Part shown: piece by piece, positions 42,881-50,770 of the stretch
Position numbering within the stretch: position 1 is the first letter of the stretch
Layout: each line of letters begins with the position of its first letter
Translations under genes and position numbers: made by a program
Assembly (NCBI GenBank): GCA_039029735.1
Contig: JBCCFL010000027.1
Coordinates: 1-64,000, forward strand
Source: CADEDH01 sp039029735
GTDB taxonomy: Bacteria > Actinomycetota > Acidimicrobiia > Acidimicrobiales > SZUA-35
Direction of reading: 5' to 3'
DNA: 64,000 bases
The notes under the pieces: generated by a model
What the model was told of the DNA's origin: nothing
Databases searched by the model: none
What the model saw: only the letters and a program-made list of their open reading frames with translations

Positions 42881-45190
42881 GTGAACCACGCGCTCGACAC
42901 CGAGTTGCTCGACGACGACATGGCTGGGCCTGTCGAGGACGCACCGTTGGAGGGCGACGAACCCCGCACGGTGATGACGAGGCGGGGCGTGCTCGGTGTC
43001 CTCGCCGCTGGCGCCGTCGTGGCAGCCTGCAGCGAGCCGAGCGAGCTCGCCACCACACCGTCGGTTGGTGAGCCGCTGTCGACGGCCTCACCCAGCACCA
43101 CCGCTCAGGCCGCGTCCGAGGTGGTGCCGGTGAACATCAACACCGAGCCGGTGTTCGACACCAGCCCCGAACTCGGCGAGATCACCCTCCCCTCGAAGCA
43201 GGCGGATCCCGGCCAGCTCGACGCCCCCTCCGACGGCGGCGGCGACAGCGCAGACTCATCGGCATCACCCGTTGCCGACGAGCCGGCCGGGTCGAACAAC
43301 ACGAGCAGCGGTGGCGGCACCAGCCAGCCCTCTGCGCCGTCGACGGCTGACGCTGCTCCGGCACCGCCGAAGATGAGCGAAGATACCGCGGCGGCCATGG
43401 CCGACACCACGACCACCACCGCTGCGCCGGCCACCACCACGAGCGCCGCTCCGGCGTCGACGTCGACCTCAACCACCGCAGCAGCGGCAGCGGCGGACAA
43501 GGCGCCCGCACTGCCGAAGGCCGCCGCCGACACCACGACGTCGACCACGAGTGCGGCACCGCGCCTGCCCCAGACGTCGACCACGACGACCACCGTGGCC
43601 ACCACGGCCCCGGCGGCCGCCGCCGAGACGACCACGACGGCCCGGCAGACCACCACCACGACCGCCGCACCCGAGACCACCACCACAACCGCGGCGCCCG
43701 AGACCACGACGACGGCGGCTCCCGAGACCACCACCACGCAACGACCGGCACCAGCGTCGGCCACGCTCACCGCCGAGACCGCGGTGGCGAAGCTCACGTT
43801 CGGGCCGACGCCAGGCCAGATCGCCGCCGTGGCCCGATCCGGACCCAAGGCCTTCATCGACGATCAGCTGCGCCGCACGCAGCCCGATGGCTCGATCGAG
43901 AACCTCGTGCGCGAGATCAAGCCGATCCACATGAGCCCCAAGGAGCTCAACGACAACCGGATCCGCAACTGGTGGATGGCCAACTACACGGGCCACATCG
44001 CCCTGTTCCGCGCGTCGCGAAGCGCCAACCAGCTCTTCGAGATGATGAGCCAGCTGTGGATGGATCACTTCAACGTGTTCCTGGTGGACGAGGACCAGTA
44101 CTTCATCCCCGACTACCAGGAGAACGTGATCCGGCGTCACGCCATGGGAACGTTCTCGGACCTCCTCAAGGGCACTGCCCACGCGCCGGCCATGCTCCGG
44201 TACCTCAACAACGACGTCAGCAACGCGTCGACGCCCGACGGCATCAACGAGAACTACGGCCGTGAGCTGCTCGAGCTCCACTCGCTCGGCATCGACCGCA
44301 ACAACCGCCAGATCTACAACCAGCAGGACGTCGAGAACGTCTCGATGGTCATGGGCGGATGGTCGGCCGAGCGCGACCGCAACAAGGCCAACTACGGCAC
44401 GTTCGTGTACCGGCCCGAGTACGAGTACCGGGGTCCGGACCTGAACATTCTCAACGGGGCGTGGAGCACAGCCGGGTTGTCGGGCAAGGCACGAGGCGAC
44501 TCGCTGCTCGAGTTCCTCGCTGCGCATCCCACGACGGCCCACCACATCGCCTACAAGATCTGCCGGCGCTTCGTGTCCGATGTGCCGAGCGACGCCCTCA
44601 TCAACTCCACCGCTCAGGTGTACCTGGCGAACGGCACGGCCATCGTGCCGATGCTTCGCCACGTGTTTGCGAGCGCTGAGTTCGCGGCGTCCGGTGGGTT
44701 GAAGGCACGCCGCCCGCTCGAGTTCCAGGCCGCCCTCCTCCGGGCCACCACCACACACTTCTCGAACATCGGCGAGCACATCACGTTCCGCCGGCTCGGG
44801 GGCTACTACCTCCAACCCGCCGGCCACGAACCGTGGATGTGGGGCACGCCGGATGGCTATCCCGACTACTCGTCGCACTGGATCGTGGCCGATGCGCTCA
44901 TCAAGCGCTGGAACCACGCCATCCAGGTGGCCGAGGGCCGGGTCGGTGAAACGACGACCGACATTCAACCGCTGCTCCGGGCTGCCGGGGGGCAGACAGC
45001 GGGCGAACTCGTGCAAGGTCTGGCTGCCCAGCTCGGCCTCGGCACGCTCTCCGACGACGTGGTGACGGCGAACCTGGAGGCAATCCGGGTCACGCCTGAC
45101 CAGCCACTCTCGGAGCTCAATCTCGAGGATCGTCGCTTCGGCACGCTCGTCGGGCTGTTGATCGCCCACCCCCTGTTCCAGATTCGCTGA
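42881..45190 (+). CDS. Tat-exported DUF1800 lipoprotein
   Basis: A 769-residue protein. TRRGVLGVLAAG with Arg34-Arg35 is a twin-arginine signal, and VVAAC gives a lipobox Cys50, so it is likely a Tat lipoprotein on the outer face of the membrane. Residues about 65-300 form a low-complexity linker rich in Ser, Thr, Pro and Ala with many TTTT-type runs, perhaps glycosylated. The DUF1800 domain (about 300-769) includes LFEMMSQLWMDHFNVF, NENYGRELLELHSLG and QDVENVSMVMGGW. The family has no settled function but nearly always pairs with a DUF1501 gene, which starts 13 bases downstream here. The start is GTG with GGAG seven bases upstream. Confidence 0.85.
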   Translation: MNHALDTELLDDDMAGPVEDAPLEGDEPRTVMTRRGVLGVLAAGAVVAACSEPSELATTPSVGEPLSTASPSTTAQAASEVVPVNINTEPVFDTSPELGEITLPSKQADPGQLDAPSDGGGDSADSSASPVADEPAGSNNTSSGGGTSQPSAPSTADAAPAPPKMSEDTAAAMADTTTTTAAPATTTSAAPASTSTSTTAAAAAADKAPALPKAAADTTTSTTSAAPRLPQTSTTTTTVATTAPAAAAETTTTARQTTTTTAAPETTTTTAAPETTTTAAPETTTTQRPAPASATLTAETAVAKLTFGPTPGQIAAVARSGPKAFIDDQLRRTQPDGSIENLVREIKPIHMSPKELNDNRIRNWWMANYTGHIALFRASRSANQLFEMMSQLWMDHFNVFLVDEDQYFIPDYQENVIRRHAMGTFSDLLKGTAHAPAMLRYLNNDVSNASTPDGINENYGRELLELHSLGIDRNNRQIYNQQDVENVSMVMGGWSAERDRNKANYGTFVYRPEYEYRGPDLNILNGAWSTAGLSGKARGDSLLEFLAAHPTTAHHIAYKICRRFVSDVPSDALINSTAQVYLANGTAIVPMLRHVFASAEFAASGGLKARRPLEFQAALLRATTTHFSNIGEHITFRRLGGYYLQPAGHEPWMWGTPDGYPDYSSHWIVADALIKRWNHAIQVAEGRVGETTTDIQPLLRAAGGQTAGELVQGLAAQLGLGTLSDDVVTANLEAIRVTPDQPLSELNLEDRRFGTLVGLLIAHPLFQIR

Positions 45191-45203
45191 GCCCCGGAGA
45201 ACG

Positions 45204-46466
45204 ATGATGAACACGCTCACTCGACGCACCTTCCTTGCGGGCTCCGGCGTTGCCACGATCGGCGCCGTGACCGCCCTCGGCACCTCGATCTCGCTGTCCG
45301 CGCCGGGCGTTCCGTCCGACGGCGACGTGCTGGTCCAATTGTTCCTGCCCGGCGGCGCCGACGGCCTTGCGCTCACCCCGCCGCTTCGCGACAACTCGGT
45401 CTTCGACCTGAGGCCCAACATCGCCATCCCTCAGCCCGGCCAGGCCAACGGCTCGATGGAGCTGCGGGGCAACGGTCGGGTGCGGTTCTCGTCCGGGTTC
45501 GACGGCGCCTTCGGCCTCCATCCGGCTGCGAAGGCGCTCTACGACGGCCTCTGGGCCGACGGCAAGCTGGCCTTCATTCCCGGAACTGGTTTCAAGAACA
45601 CGACCTTCAGCCACTTCACCGCCACCTGGAACAACTACCGCGGCTCGCTGTCGCTCGCGGTCGGTGGCGGCTGGCTTGGCCGCATGACCAATGCGCAGGG
45701 CGGCCCAGGCCCATTGCCTTCGGTGTTCGACGGTGGCGGTCGCACCGAACTCGCCGGCGGTCTCGGCTCCATGGCCGTCGTCGGCAACATCGGCCACTTC
45801 CAGGGTGGCGCACTGCGACCCGGGTGGAAGGAGGCGTTGATCGCCTCCCACGGCGGCCAGGACACCGTGTCGACCATGGGCCGCAACCTGCTTGCGCTCT
45901 CGGGCCGTATCGGAGCCCTGGAGGCCGGGGCGACTGACGGCTTCGCCGACGACCACTGGGGCAGGCGCTTCAGCGAGCTGGCGCAACTCCTGCGGGCCGA
46001 CCCGGCTCTGGGGATCCGCGCCGCAGGCATCCACCTGGGCAAGTGGGACCACCACGAGAACATCGGTCTGCCTGGCAATCCAGAGGGCGAGTTCCACGCC
46101 CACACCAAGAGCATGGCCGATGCCGTCCAGGCCTTCGCCAACGCAACCAATGGTCTGCAGGGCATCACGCTGGTGGTCGGCACCGAGTTCGGGCGGACCA
46201 CGAACGAGAACGGCAACCAGGGCAGCGACCACGGCGAGGGGTTCACCATGATGGTGGCGGGTGGCGGGATCCGGGGCGGCGTGTACGGCGACGACTTCGC
46301 CGACACGCTCGCCCTTCCCGAGGGCCAGCGCCGCGGCACTGTTCCTATCGCCACCGACTACCGCAAGCCGATCGCCGAGGTCATCCGCAAGCGAGTGAAG
46401 CTGAACAACATCTCGTCGGTCTTTCCTGACTTCCGTCAGAGCGGCACCGATCTGGGAATCGCCTGA
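45204..46466 (+). CDS. Tat-exported DUF1501 protein
   Basis: A 420-residue exported protein. TRRTFLAGSG (Arg7-Arg8) is a twin-arginine signal. The DUF1501 domain, related to the alkaline phosphatase/sulfatase fold, shows LVQLFLPGGADGL, FSHFTATWNNYR, KWDHHENIG, TEFGRTTNENGNQGSDHG and VMVAGGG-like segments. The family is functionally uncertain; it probably acts outside the cell with the DUF1800 partner. A CGGAGA site lies just upstream of ATG 45204. Confidence 0.85.
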   Translation: MMNTLTRRTFLAGSGVATIGAVTALGTSISLSAPGVPSDGDVLVQLFLPGGADGLALTPPLRDNSVFDLRPNIAIPQPGQANGSMELRGNGRVRFSSGFDGAFGLHPAAKALYDGLWADGKLAFIPGTGFKNTTFSHFTATWNNYRGSLSLAVGGGWLGRMTNAQGGPGPLPSVFDGGGRTELAGGLGSMAVVGNIGHFQGGALRPGWKEALIASHGGQDTVSTMGRNLLALSGRIGALEAGATDGFADDHWGRRFSELAQLLRADPALGIRAAGIHLGKWDHHENIGLPGNPEGEFHAHTKSMADAVQAFANATNGLQGITLVVGTEFGRTTNENGNQGSDHGEGFTMMVAGGGIRGGVYGDDFADTLALPEGQRRGTVPIATDYRKPIAEVIRKRVKLNNISSVFPDFRQSGTDLGIA

Positions 46467-46506
46467 GGGCGAGGGGTTCGCCCCCTCTAAGGCCCCTCGC
46501 TCTCAG
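46463..46506 (+). terminator. Hairpin terminator after the DUF1501 gene
   Basis: CTGAGGGCGAGGGG (46463-46476) pairs with CCCCTCGCTCTCAG (46493-46506), 13 of 14 bases. The left arm covers the stop codon. No T tract follows, as with many actinobacterial terminators. Confidence 0.6.
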
Positions 46507-46559
46507 GCACGATCCCCGAATCGGCCTGGAGGAGGATTCAGGCCGGGGCGTCGATGCCG

Positions 46560-46565
46560 TAGCGT
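46560..46565 (+). promoter_or_regulatory. Possible -10 box of a leaderless histidine kinase transcript
   Basis: TAGCGT lies six bases before ATG 46572, and no ribosome binding site is seen at proper spacing. No clear -35 box is visible. Confidence 0.35.
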
Positions 46566-46571
46566 TGCACC

Positions 46572-47834
46572 ATGCAGGTCCTGCGCCCGCCATCCACGCT
46601 TCCGGCGGCCCAGTCAACCCGATGGTTCAATCGTCGCCCGTTGATGACCGACAGCCTCCTGGCTGCCGGCATCATCACGCTCAACATCCTCTTCGCGCTC
46701 GGTGCCGACGTGCAGGTCGACAACGGCTCGGGCGCCTCCGAGCGACCCTTCGATGCGCTGGGTTGGGCACTCATCGTTGCGACGAACCTGCCGATCGCCA
46801 TCCGTCGGGTGATGCCGCTGGTCGCCCTGTGGGCGGCGACGGTACTCACCGTGACGTTCTGGGTGCTCGACTACCCCGACGAGCCCAGCGGGATCGCCCT
46901 GATGATCACGCTGTTCAGCGTGGGGGCCCACGTGCCCAGGCCACGGTCGTTGTACCACTTCCTGGGCGCCGCAGGCGTGGCGAGCACAGTGATCGTGGCC
47001 GGGGTGTTCTACAGCGGCGAGGACCTGCCGTGGCCGGCGGTACCGGCCAATCTGATCATCATGGCCACCGCCTGGATCCTGGGCGACAACATCCGCACGC
47101 GGCGTGAGTACCTCATCGAGCTGGAGGCGAAGGCGGCCAGGGCCGAGGCCGATCGCCTGAACGAGGCGGAGCGGGCCACGAGCCGGGAACGCACCCGGAT
47201 CGCCCGCGAGCTGCACGACGTGGTGGCCCACTCGATGAGCGTGATGGTGGTACAGGCGGGCGCCGCCCGCCGGGTGGTGACCGAGAATCCCGACCGTGCC
47301 GTGCAGGCCATCACCACCATCGAGGAAACGGGCCGGGAATCGCTGGCCGAGATGCGACGGGTGTTGGGCGTGCTGCGCAACGAGGGCGTCGATGCTGAGG
47401 CGGAGAACGGGGCCAGCACGCTCATGCCGGCCCCGACGCTGGACGACCTGGAGCGGCTCGTGCTCCAGGTTCGCGATGCCGGCCTACCGGTGGAACTCAC
47501 CGTCTCGGGTCCGGTCCGCAAGCTCGCCGCCGGGCTCGAGCTCTCGGCCTACCGGGTGGTGCAGGAGTCATTGACCAACGCCCTGAAGCACGCCGGGCCC
47601 GCAACCGCGGCCGTCGACGTGCAATACAGCAGCGATCAACTCACGGTGCGGGTGACCGACGACGGTCGGGGGGCGGCCGCCCACGACAAGGCCGATCGAC
47701 CTCTCGGCCATGGCCTGCTCGGAATGCGCGAGCGCGTCGACGCCTTCGGCGGCGAACTCCAGACCGGCGCCCGCCGTGGCGGCGGCTACGAGGTCGTCGC
47801 GGCGTTCCCAGTGGCCACCGGGTCAAGTGCGTAG
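46572..47834 (+). CDS. NarL-type sensor histidine kinase
   Basis: A 420-residue membrane kinase. Residues about 25-175 form several membrane helices with little outside them, so it may sense membrane state. A short coiled coil leads to the HisKA_3 dimer domain with RTRIARELHDVVAHSMSVM, where the His of ELHDVVAH is the phosphorylation site. The HATPase domain shows YRVVQESLTNALKHA, VTDDGRG and GHGLLGMRERV. It should phosphorylate the response regulator encoded 39 bases downstream. Confidence 0.9.
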   Translation: MQVLRPPSTLPAAQSTRWFNRRPLMTDSLLAAGIITLNILFALGADVQVDNGSGASERPFDALGWALIVATNLPIAIRRVMPLVALWAATVLTVTFWVLDYPDEPSGIALMITLFSVGAHVPRPRSLYHFLGAAGVASTVIVAGVFYSGEDLPWPAVPANLIIMATAWILGDNIRTRREYLIELEAKAARAEADRLNEAERATSRERTRIARELHDVVAHSMSVMVVQAGAARRVVTENPDRAVQAITTIEETGRESLAEMRRVLGVLRNEGVDAEAENGASTLMPAPTLDDLERLVLQVRDAGLPVELTVSGPVRKLAAGLELSAYRVVQESLTNALKHAGPATAAVDVQYSSDQLTVRVTDDGRGAAAHDKADRPLGHGLLGMRERVDAFGGELQTGARRGGGYEVVAAFPVATGSSA

Positions 47835-47861
47835 ACCGCCGCGACGGTCGACGAATCGCGG

Positions 47862-47867
47862 GATACT
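47862..47867 (+). promoter_or_regulatory. Possible -10 box of a leaderless response regulator transcript
   Basis: GATACT lies six bases before GTG 47874, the same spacing as in several other genes here. No ribosome binding site is seen. The regulator may therefore be made from its own promoter as well as by read-through from the kinase gene. Confidence 0.4.
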
Positions 47868-47873
47868 GGCCAC

Positions 47874-48560
47874 GTGAGTGAGGGCATTCGAGTTGCGGTC
47901 GTCGACGACCAGGCGCTGATGGTCACTGGCTTCCGCATGATCCTCGAGTCGGACCCCGGCATCGAGGTGGTCGGCGAAGCCAGCAACGGCCGAGAAGCCA
48001 TCCAGTTGGTGCGTGAGGTGGCACCCGACGTCGTGCTCATGGACATCCGCATGCCGGAGCTCGACGGCGTGGAGGCCACCCGTCAGATCACGGCCGAGGC
48101 CGGAACCTCCGACCCGACGACGCGGATCCTGATCCTCACCACGTTCGATCTCGACGAGTACGTCTATCAGGCTATTCGGGCGGGCGCGGCCGGGTTCCTC
48201 CTCAAGGACACCCCGCCAGAGCAGCTGATCGATGCCGTCAAGGTGATCGCCGGGGGCGACGCCCTGCTGTCGCCATCGGTCACCAAACGGCTGCTCGACC
48301 AGTTCGCAACGAACGCACCCGTCGCCCCCTCACCCGACCAGGCTGCGGGCATAGCCGACCTCACGAGTCGCGAGACCGACGTGCTGCGGGCCATGGCCCG
48401 CGGCCTGTCGAACGCCGAGATCGGCGAGGAGCTGTTCGTCAGCGAAACCACGGTGAAGACTCATGTGGGCCGCGTCCTGATGAAGCTCGGGGTGCGTGAC
48501 CGGGTGCAGGCGGTGGTGACCGCATACGAGTCTGGGCTCGTGCGCCCGGGCGGCGGCTGA
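47874..48560 (+). CDS. NarL/LuxR-type response regulator
   Basis: A 228-residue DNA-binding regulator. The receiver domain has VAVVDDQALM, the phospho-acceptor in VLMDIRMPELDG and the conserved lysine in FLLKDTPPEQL. The C-terminal LuxR helix-turn-helix reads LTSRETDVLRAMARGLSNAE and later ETTVKTHVGRVLMKLGVRD. It is the partner of the kinase upstream. The channel gene begins four bases after its stop, so the channel may be a target or part of the same response. Confidence 0.92.
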   Translation: MSEGIRVAVVDDQALMVTGFRMILESDPGIEVVGEASNGREAIQLVREVAPDVVLMDIRMPELDGVEATRQITAEAGTSDPTTRILILTTFDLDEYVYQAIRAGAAGFLLKDTPPEQLIDAVKVIAGGDALLSPSVTKRLLDQFATNAPVAPSPDQAAGIADLTSRETDVLRAMARGLSNAEIGEELFVSETTVKTHVGRVLMKLGVRDRVQAVVTAYESGLVRPGGG

Positions 48561-48564
48561 ACTG

Positions 48565-49617
48565 GTGGCGACAGGCAACGGCAACCACGCCTACTCGGTG
48601 GCCTATGCGGGCGAGGTGGAGGAGCGTGATCCGTGGGAACGCACCCGGTTCGGGCTGATCGCGATGGCCGGGCTCCTGGCGGCCGGCACGATCATCTACC
48701 GACTGCTGGGGCTCTCGTGGCTCGACGCCTACTACCAGACCGTGATCACCGTCTCCACGGTGGGGTACTCCGAAGTAGGTGACGACACCGGTGCCACCTA
48801 TCGACTGGTCACGTCGTTCATCATCTTGTTCGGGAGCGGCATCGCCCTCTACACGATCGGCGTGACGTTCGATCAGCTCATGGACGGCGCACTCAAGGAA
48901 CACCTGGGGAGGTCACGGGTGGAACGACAGCTCGACGAACTGACTGGGCACGTGGTGGTGTGCGGTTGGGGCCAGGTCGGCCAGGCGATCACCGCGTCGA
49001 TGCTGGCCCAGGGTCACACGGTGGTGGTGATCGATCGCCGCAGCGACATGAGCCTCGATGGCGACGGCTTCCTCATCACGGGCGACGCAACCGACGACGA
49101 GGTGCTGCAACGAGCCGGCATCGGATCCGCCCGGGGGCTCGTGGTGGCCCTCGACTCCGACGCCGACAGCCTGTGGGTGACCTTGAGCGCCCGGGCCCTC
49201 AACGCCGACCTCTTCATCGTCTCTCGCTGTAACGGACCGGGGGCCGGCCCCAAGCTGTTGCAGGCCGGCGCTGATCGGGTGGTGAATCCGCACGAGATCG
49301 GCGGCGACAGGATGGCGTCGTTGATGCTGCATCCCAACGTGGCCGACTTCATCGGGGAGTCGATGTCTGATCGCCAGTACGAGGTGCGCATGTCGGAGGC
49401 GCCGATCACGGCCGACTGTGCGCTCGCCAACCGTTCGCTCAGCGACTCCGGAGTCGTCGCCGCCACCGGGATCACTGTGATGGCCGTCCGCCTGCCCGAT
49501 GGCTCGTTCGTGCATCACCCACCGCCTGAGCACGTGCTCCAGGATGGCGACGTGATGATCACGCTGGGCACGCCCGAGGAGCAACACGCTCTGGCCACGT
49601 GGCTGGCTGAGAACTGA
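48565..49617 (+). CDS. Two-helix potassium channel with TrkA-N (RCK) domain
   Basis: A 350-residue membrane channel. Two helices flank a pore loop with the selectivity filter TVGYSEV (Thr65-Tyr68). After a linker a RCK/TrkA-N Rossmann domain has VVVCGWGQVGQA and an acidic VVIDRRSD strand end, and a TrkA-C-like domain closes the protein. This is the MthK-like layout; the RCK ring gates the pore on ligand binding. GTG 48565 is four bases after the response regulator stop, so the three genes look like one operon. It ends against a convergent hairpin region. Confidence 0.9.
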   Translation: MATGNGNHAYSVAYAGEVEERDPWERTRFGLIAMAGLLAAGTIIYRLLGLSWLDAYYQTVITVSTVGYSEVGDDTGATYRLVTSFIILFGSGIALYTIGVTFDQLMDGALKEHLGRSRVERQLDELTGHVVVCGWGQVGQAITASMLAQGHTVVVIDRRSDMSLDGDGFLITGDATDDEVLQRAGIGSARGLVVALDSDADSLWVTLSARALNADLFIVSRCNGPGAGPKLLQAGADRVVNPHEIGGDRMASLMLHPNVADFIGESMSDRQYEVRMSEAPITADCALANRSLSDSGVVAATGITVMAVRLPDGSFVHHPPPEHVLQDGDVMITLGTPEEQHALATWLAEN

Positions 49618-49627
49618 GAGGCAGCTG

Positions 49628-49677
49628 CCGAACCCCCGGCGTTCGGTGGGCCGGCCCGATCGCCCTCGGGCCGGCCC
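49628..49677. terminator. Twin hairpins between convergent genes
   Basis: CCGAAC/GTTCGG (49628-49633 and 49641-49646) is followed by a perfect 12-base stem (49648-49659 with 49666-49677, GGGCCGGCCCGA) with a six-base loop. They sit in the 137-base gap between the channel gene and the M23 peptidase gene, so they can serve both strands. There is no T tract. Confidence 0.65.
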
Positions 49678-49754
49678 GTGACAAGGAGAGGCCGGTGCGG
49701 TGCCGCAGATACACCGCACCGGATCTCCCCTGCATCACGGGCCGACCGTGGTGG

Positions 49755-50770
49755 TCAGGCGCAGCGGTCGGTCGTGCCCGACCAGTCAATCGGCCACCCC
49801 TGGGCCTCGACGTACGCGTTGTCGACGAAGCTCACCTGCTCGCCGGTCTGGGCGTAACAGTCCCAGTAGTCGGCGGCCGTGCCGATGTGCAGCAGGTCAC
49901 CGTTCCACACCAGCATCGCCGGCTCGCCTCGGCTGTTGCCTCGGATCTTCACGATCGTGTTGTGCAACGAGTCGATGCTGGGCCCGGCACTCGGAGGCGG
50001 CGTCGACGGGTTGCCTGCCGCGCAGCGGGCGGTGGTGCCCGACCAGTCCACGGGCCACCCCACGGCCGCCACGTACGAGTCGTCGACGAACACCGCATCC
50101 GACTGGCCTGACAGCGTCATGCAGTCCCAGTAGTCGGCCGCCGTCCCGATGTGGAGCAGTTGACCGTCGCGCACGAACATCGCCGGTTCGCCTCGGGGAT
50201 TCCCCCGCAGCTTCACCACCTGGCCTTCCAGGTCCGACAACGACGGCTCACCAGGCCCCGGCGATGGGCCGGGATCGGGTGGATCGGGGGGCGTGGAGGC
50301 ATCGTCGGAGCAGCGATCGGTCGTGCCCGACCAGTCGGTCGGCCATCCCTGCGCTTCGACGTACGCGTTGTCGAGCAACGTCACGTCGTCGCCGTACTGG
50401 GCAACACAGTCCCAGTAGTCGGCTGCGGTGCCGATGAGGAGCAGGCGACCGCCCCGGACGAGCATGGCCGGCTCACCTCGCACATTGCCCTGGACCTTCA
50501 CGACGGAGCCTTCGAGCGACGCCAGGGTCGGCTCGTCAGGCGGCGCCACCCTCCGGTCCCCGTCGCACGCCTGGGTTCCGGTAGCAACCCACCAGTCGAG
50601 ACTCCAGCGATCCTCGTAGATGACTCGTCCGACTACGCCGCAGTTGGTGGAGATGCGGTCGGGTACGCCGTTGACCACGCGGTAGTGGGAGACGTACTCA
50701 TCGGGCGTTGCCGGGTCGTTGTCCCGACGCATCAGGCGGAACACCTGGCCCTCCAACTCCGTCATGGTGT
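49755..50770 (-). repeat. Four tandem repeats at the C terminus of the M23/DUF3011 protein
   Basis: Three close copies (about 49755-49985, 50022-50250 and 50310-50530) share RGEPAML/FV, LLxIGTAADYWDC and GWPxDWSGTTxRC. A fourth, more distant copy lies at about 50545-50770. Each copy keeps two cysteines. The fold is unknown to me; cell-wall binding is possible from the position after a peptidase. Confidence 0.7.

Noticed and set aside
43469..45427. A 652-codon minus-strand frame opposite the DUF1800 gene
   Set aside because: The plus-strand frame has a Tat lipoprotein signal, the DUF1800 motifs and a ribosome binding site. The antisense frame is a Gly/Arg-rich shadow.
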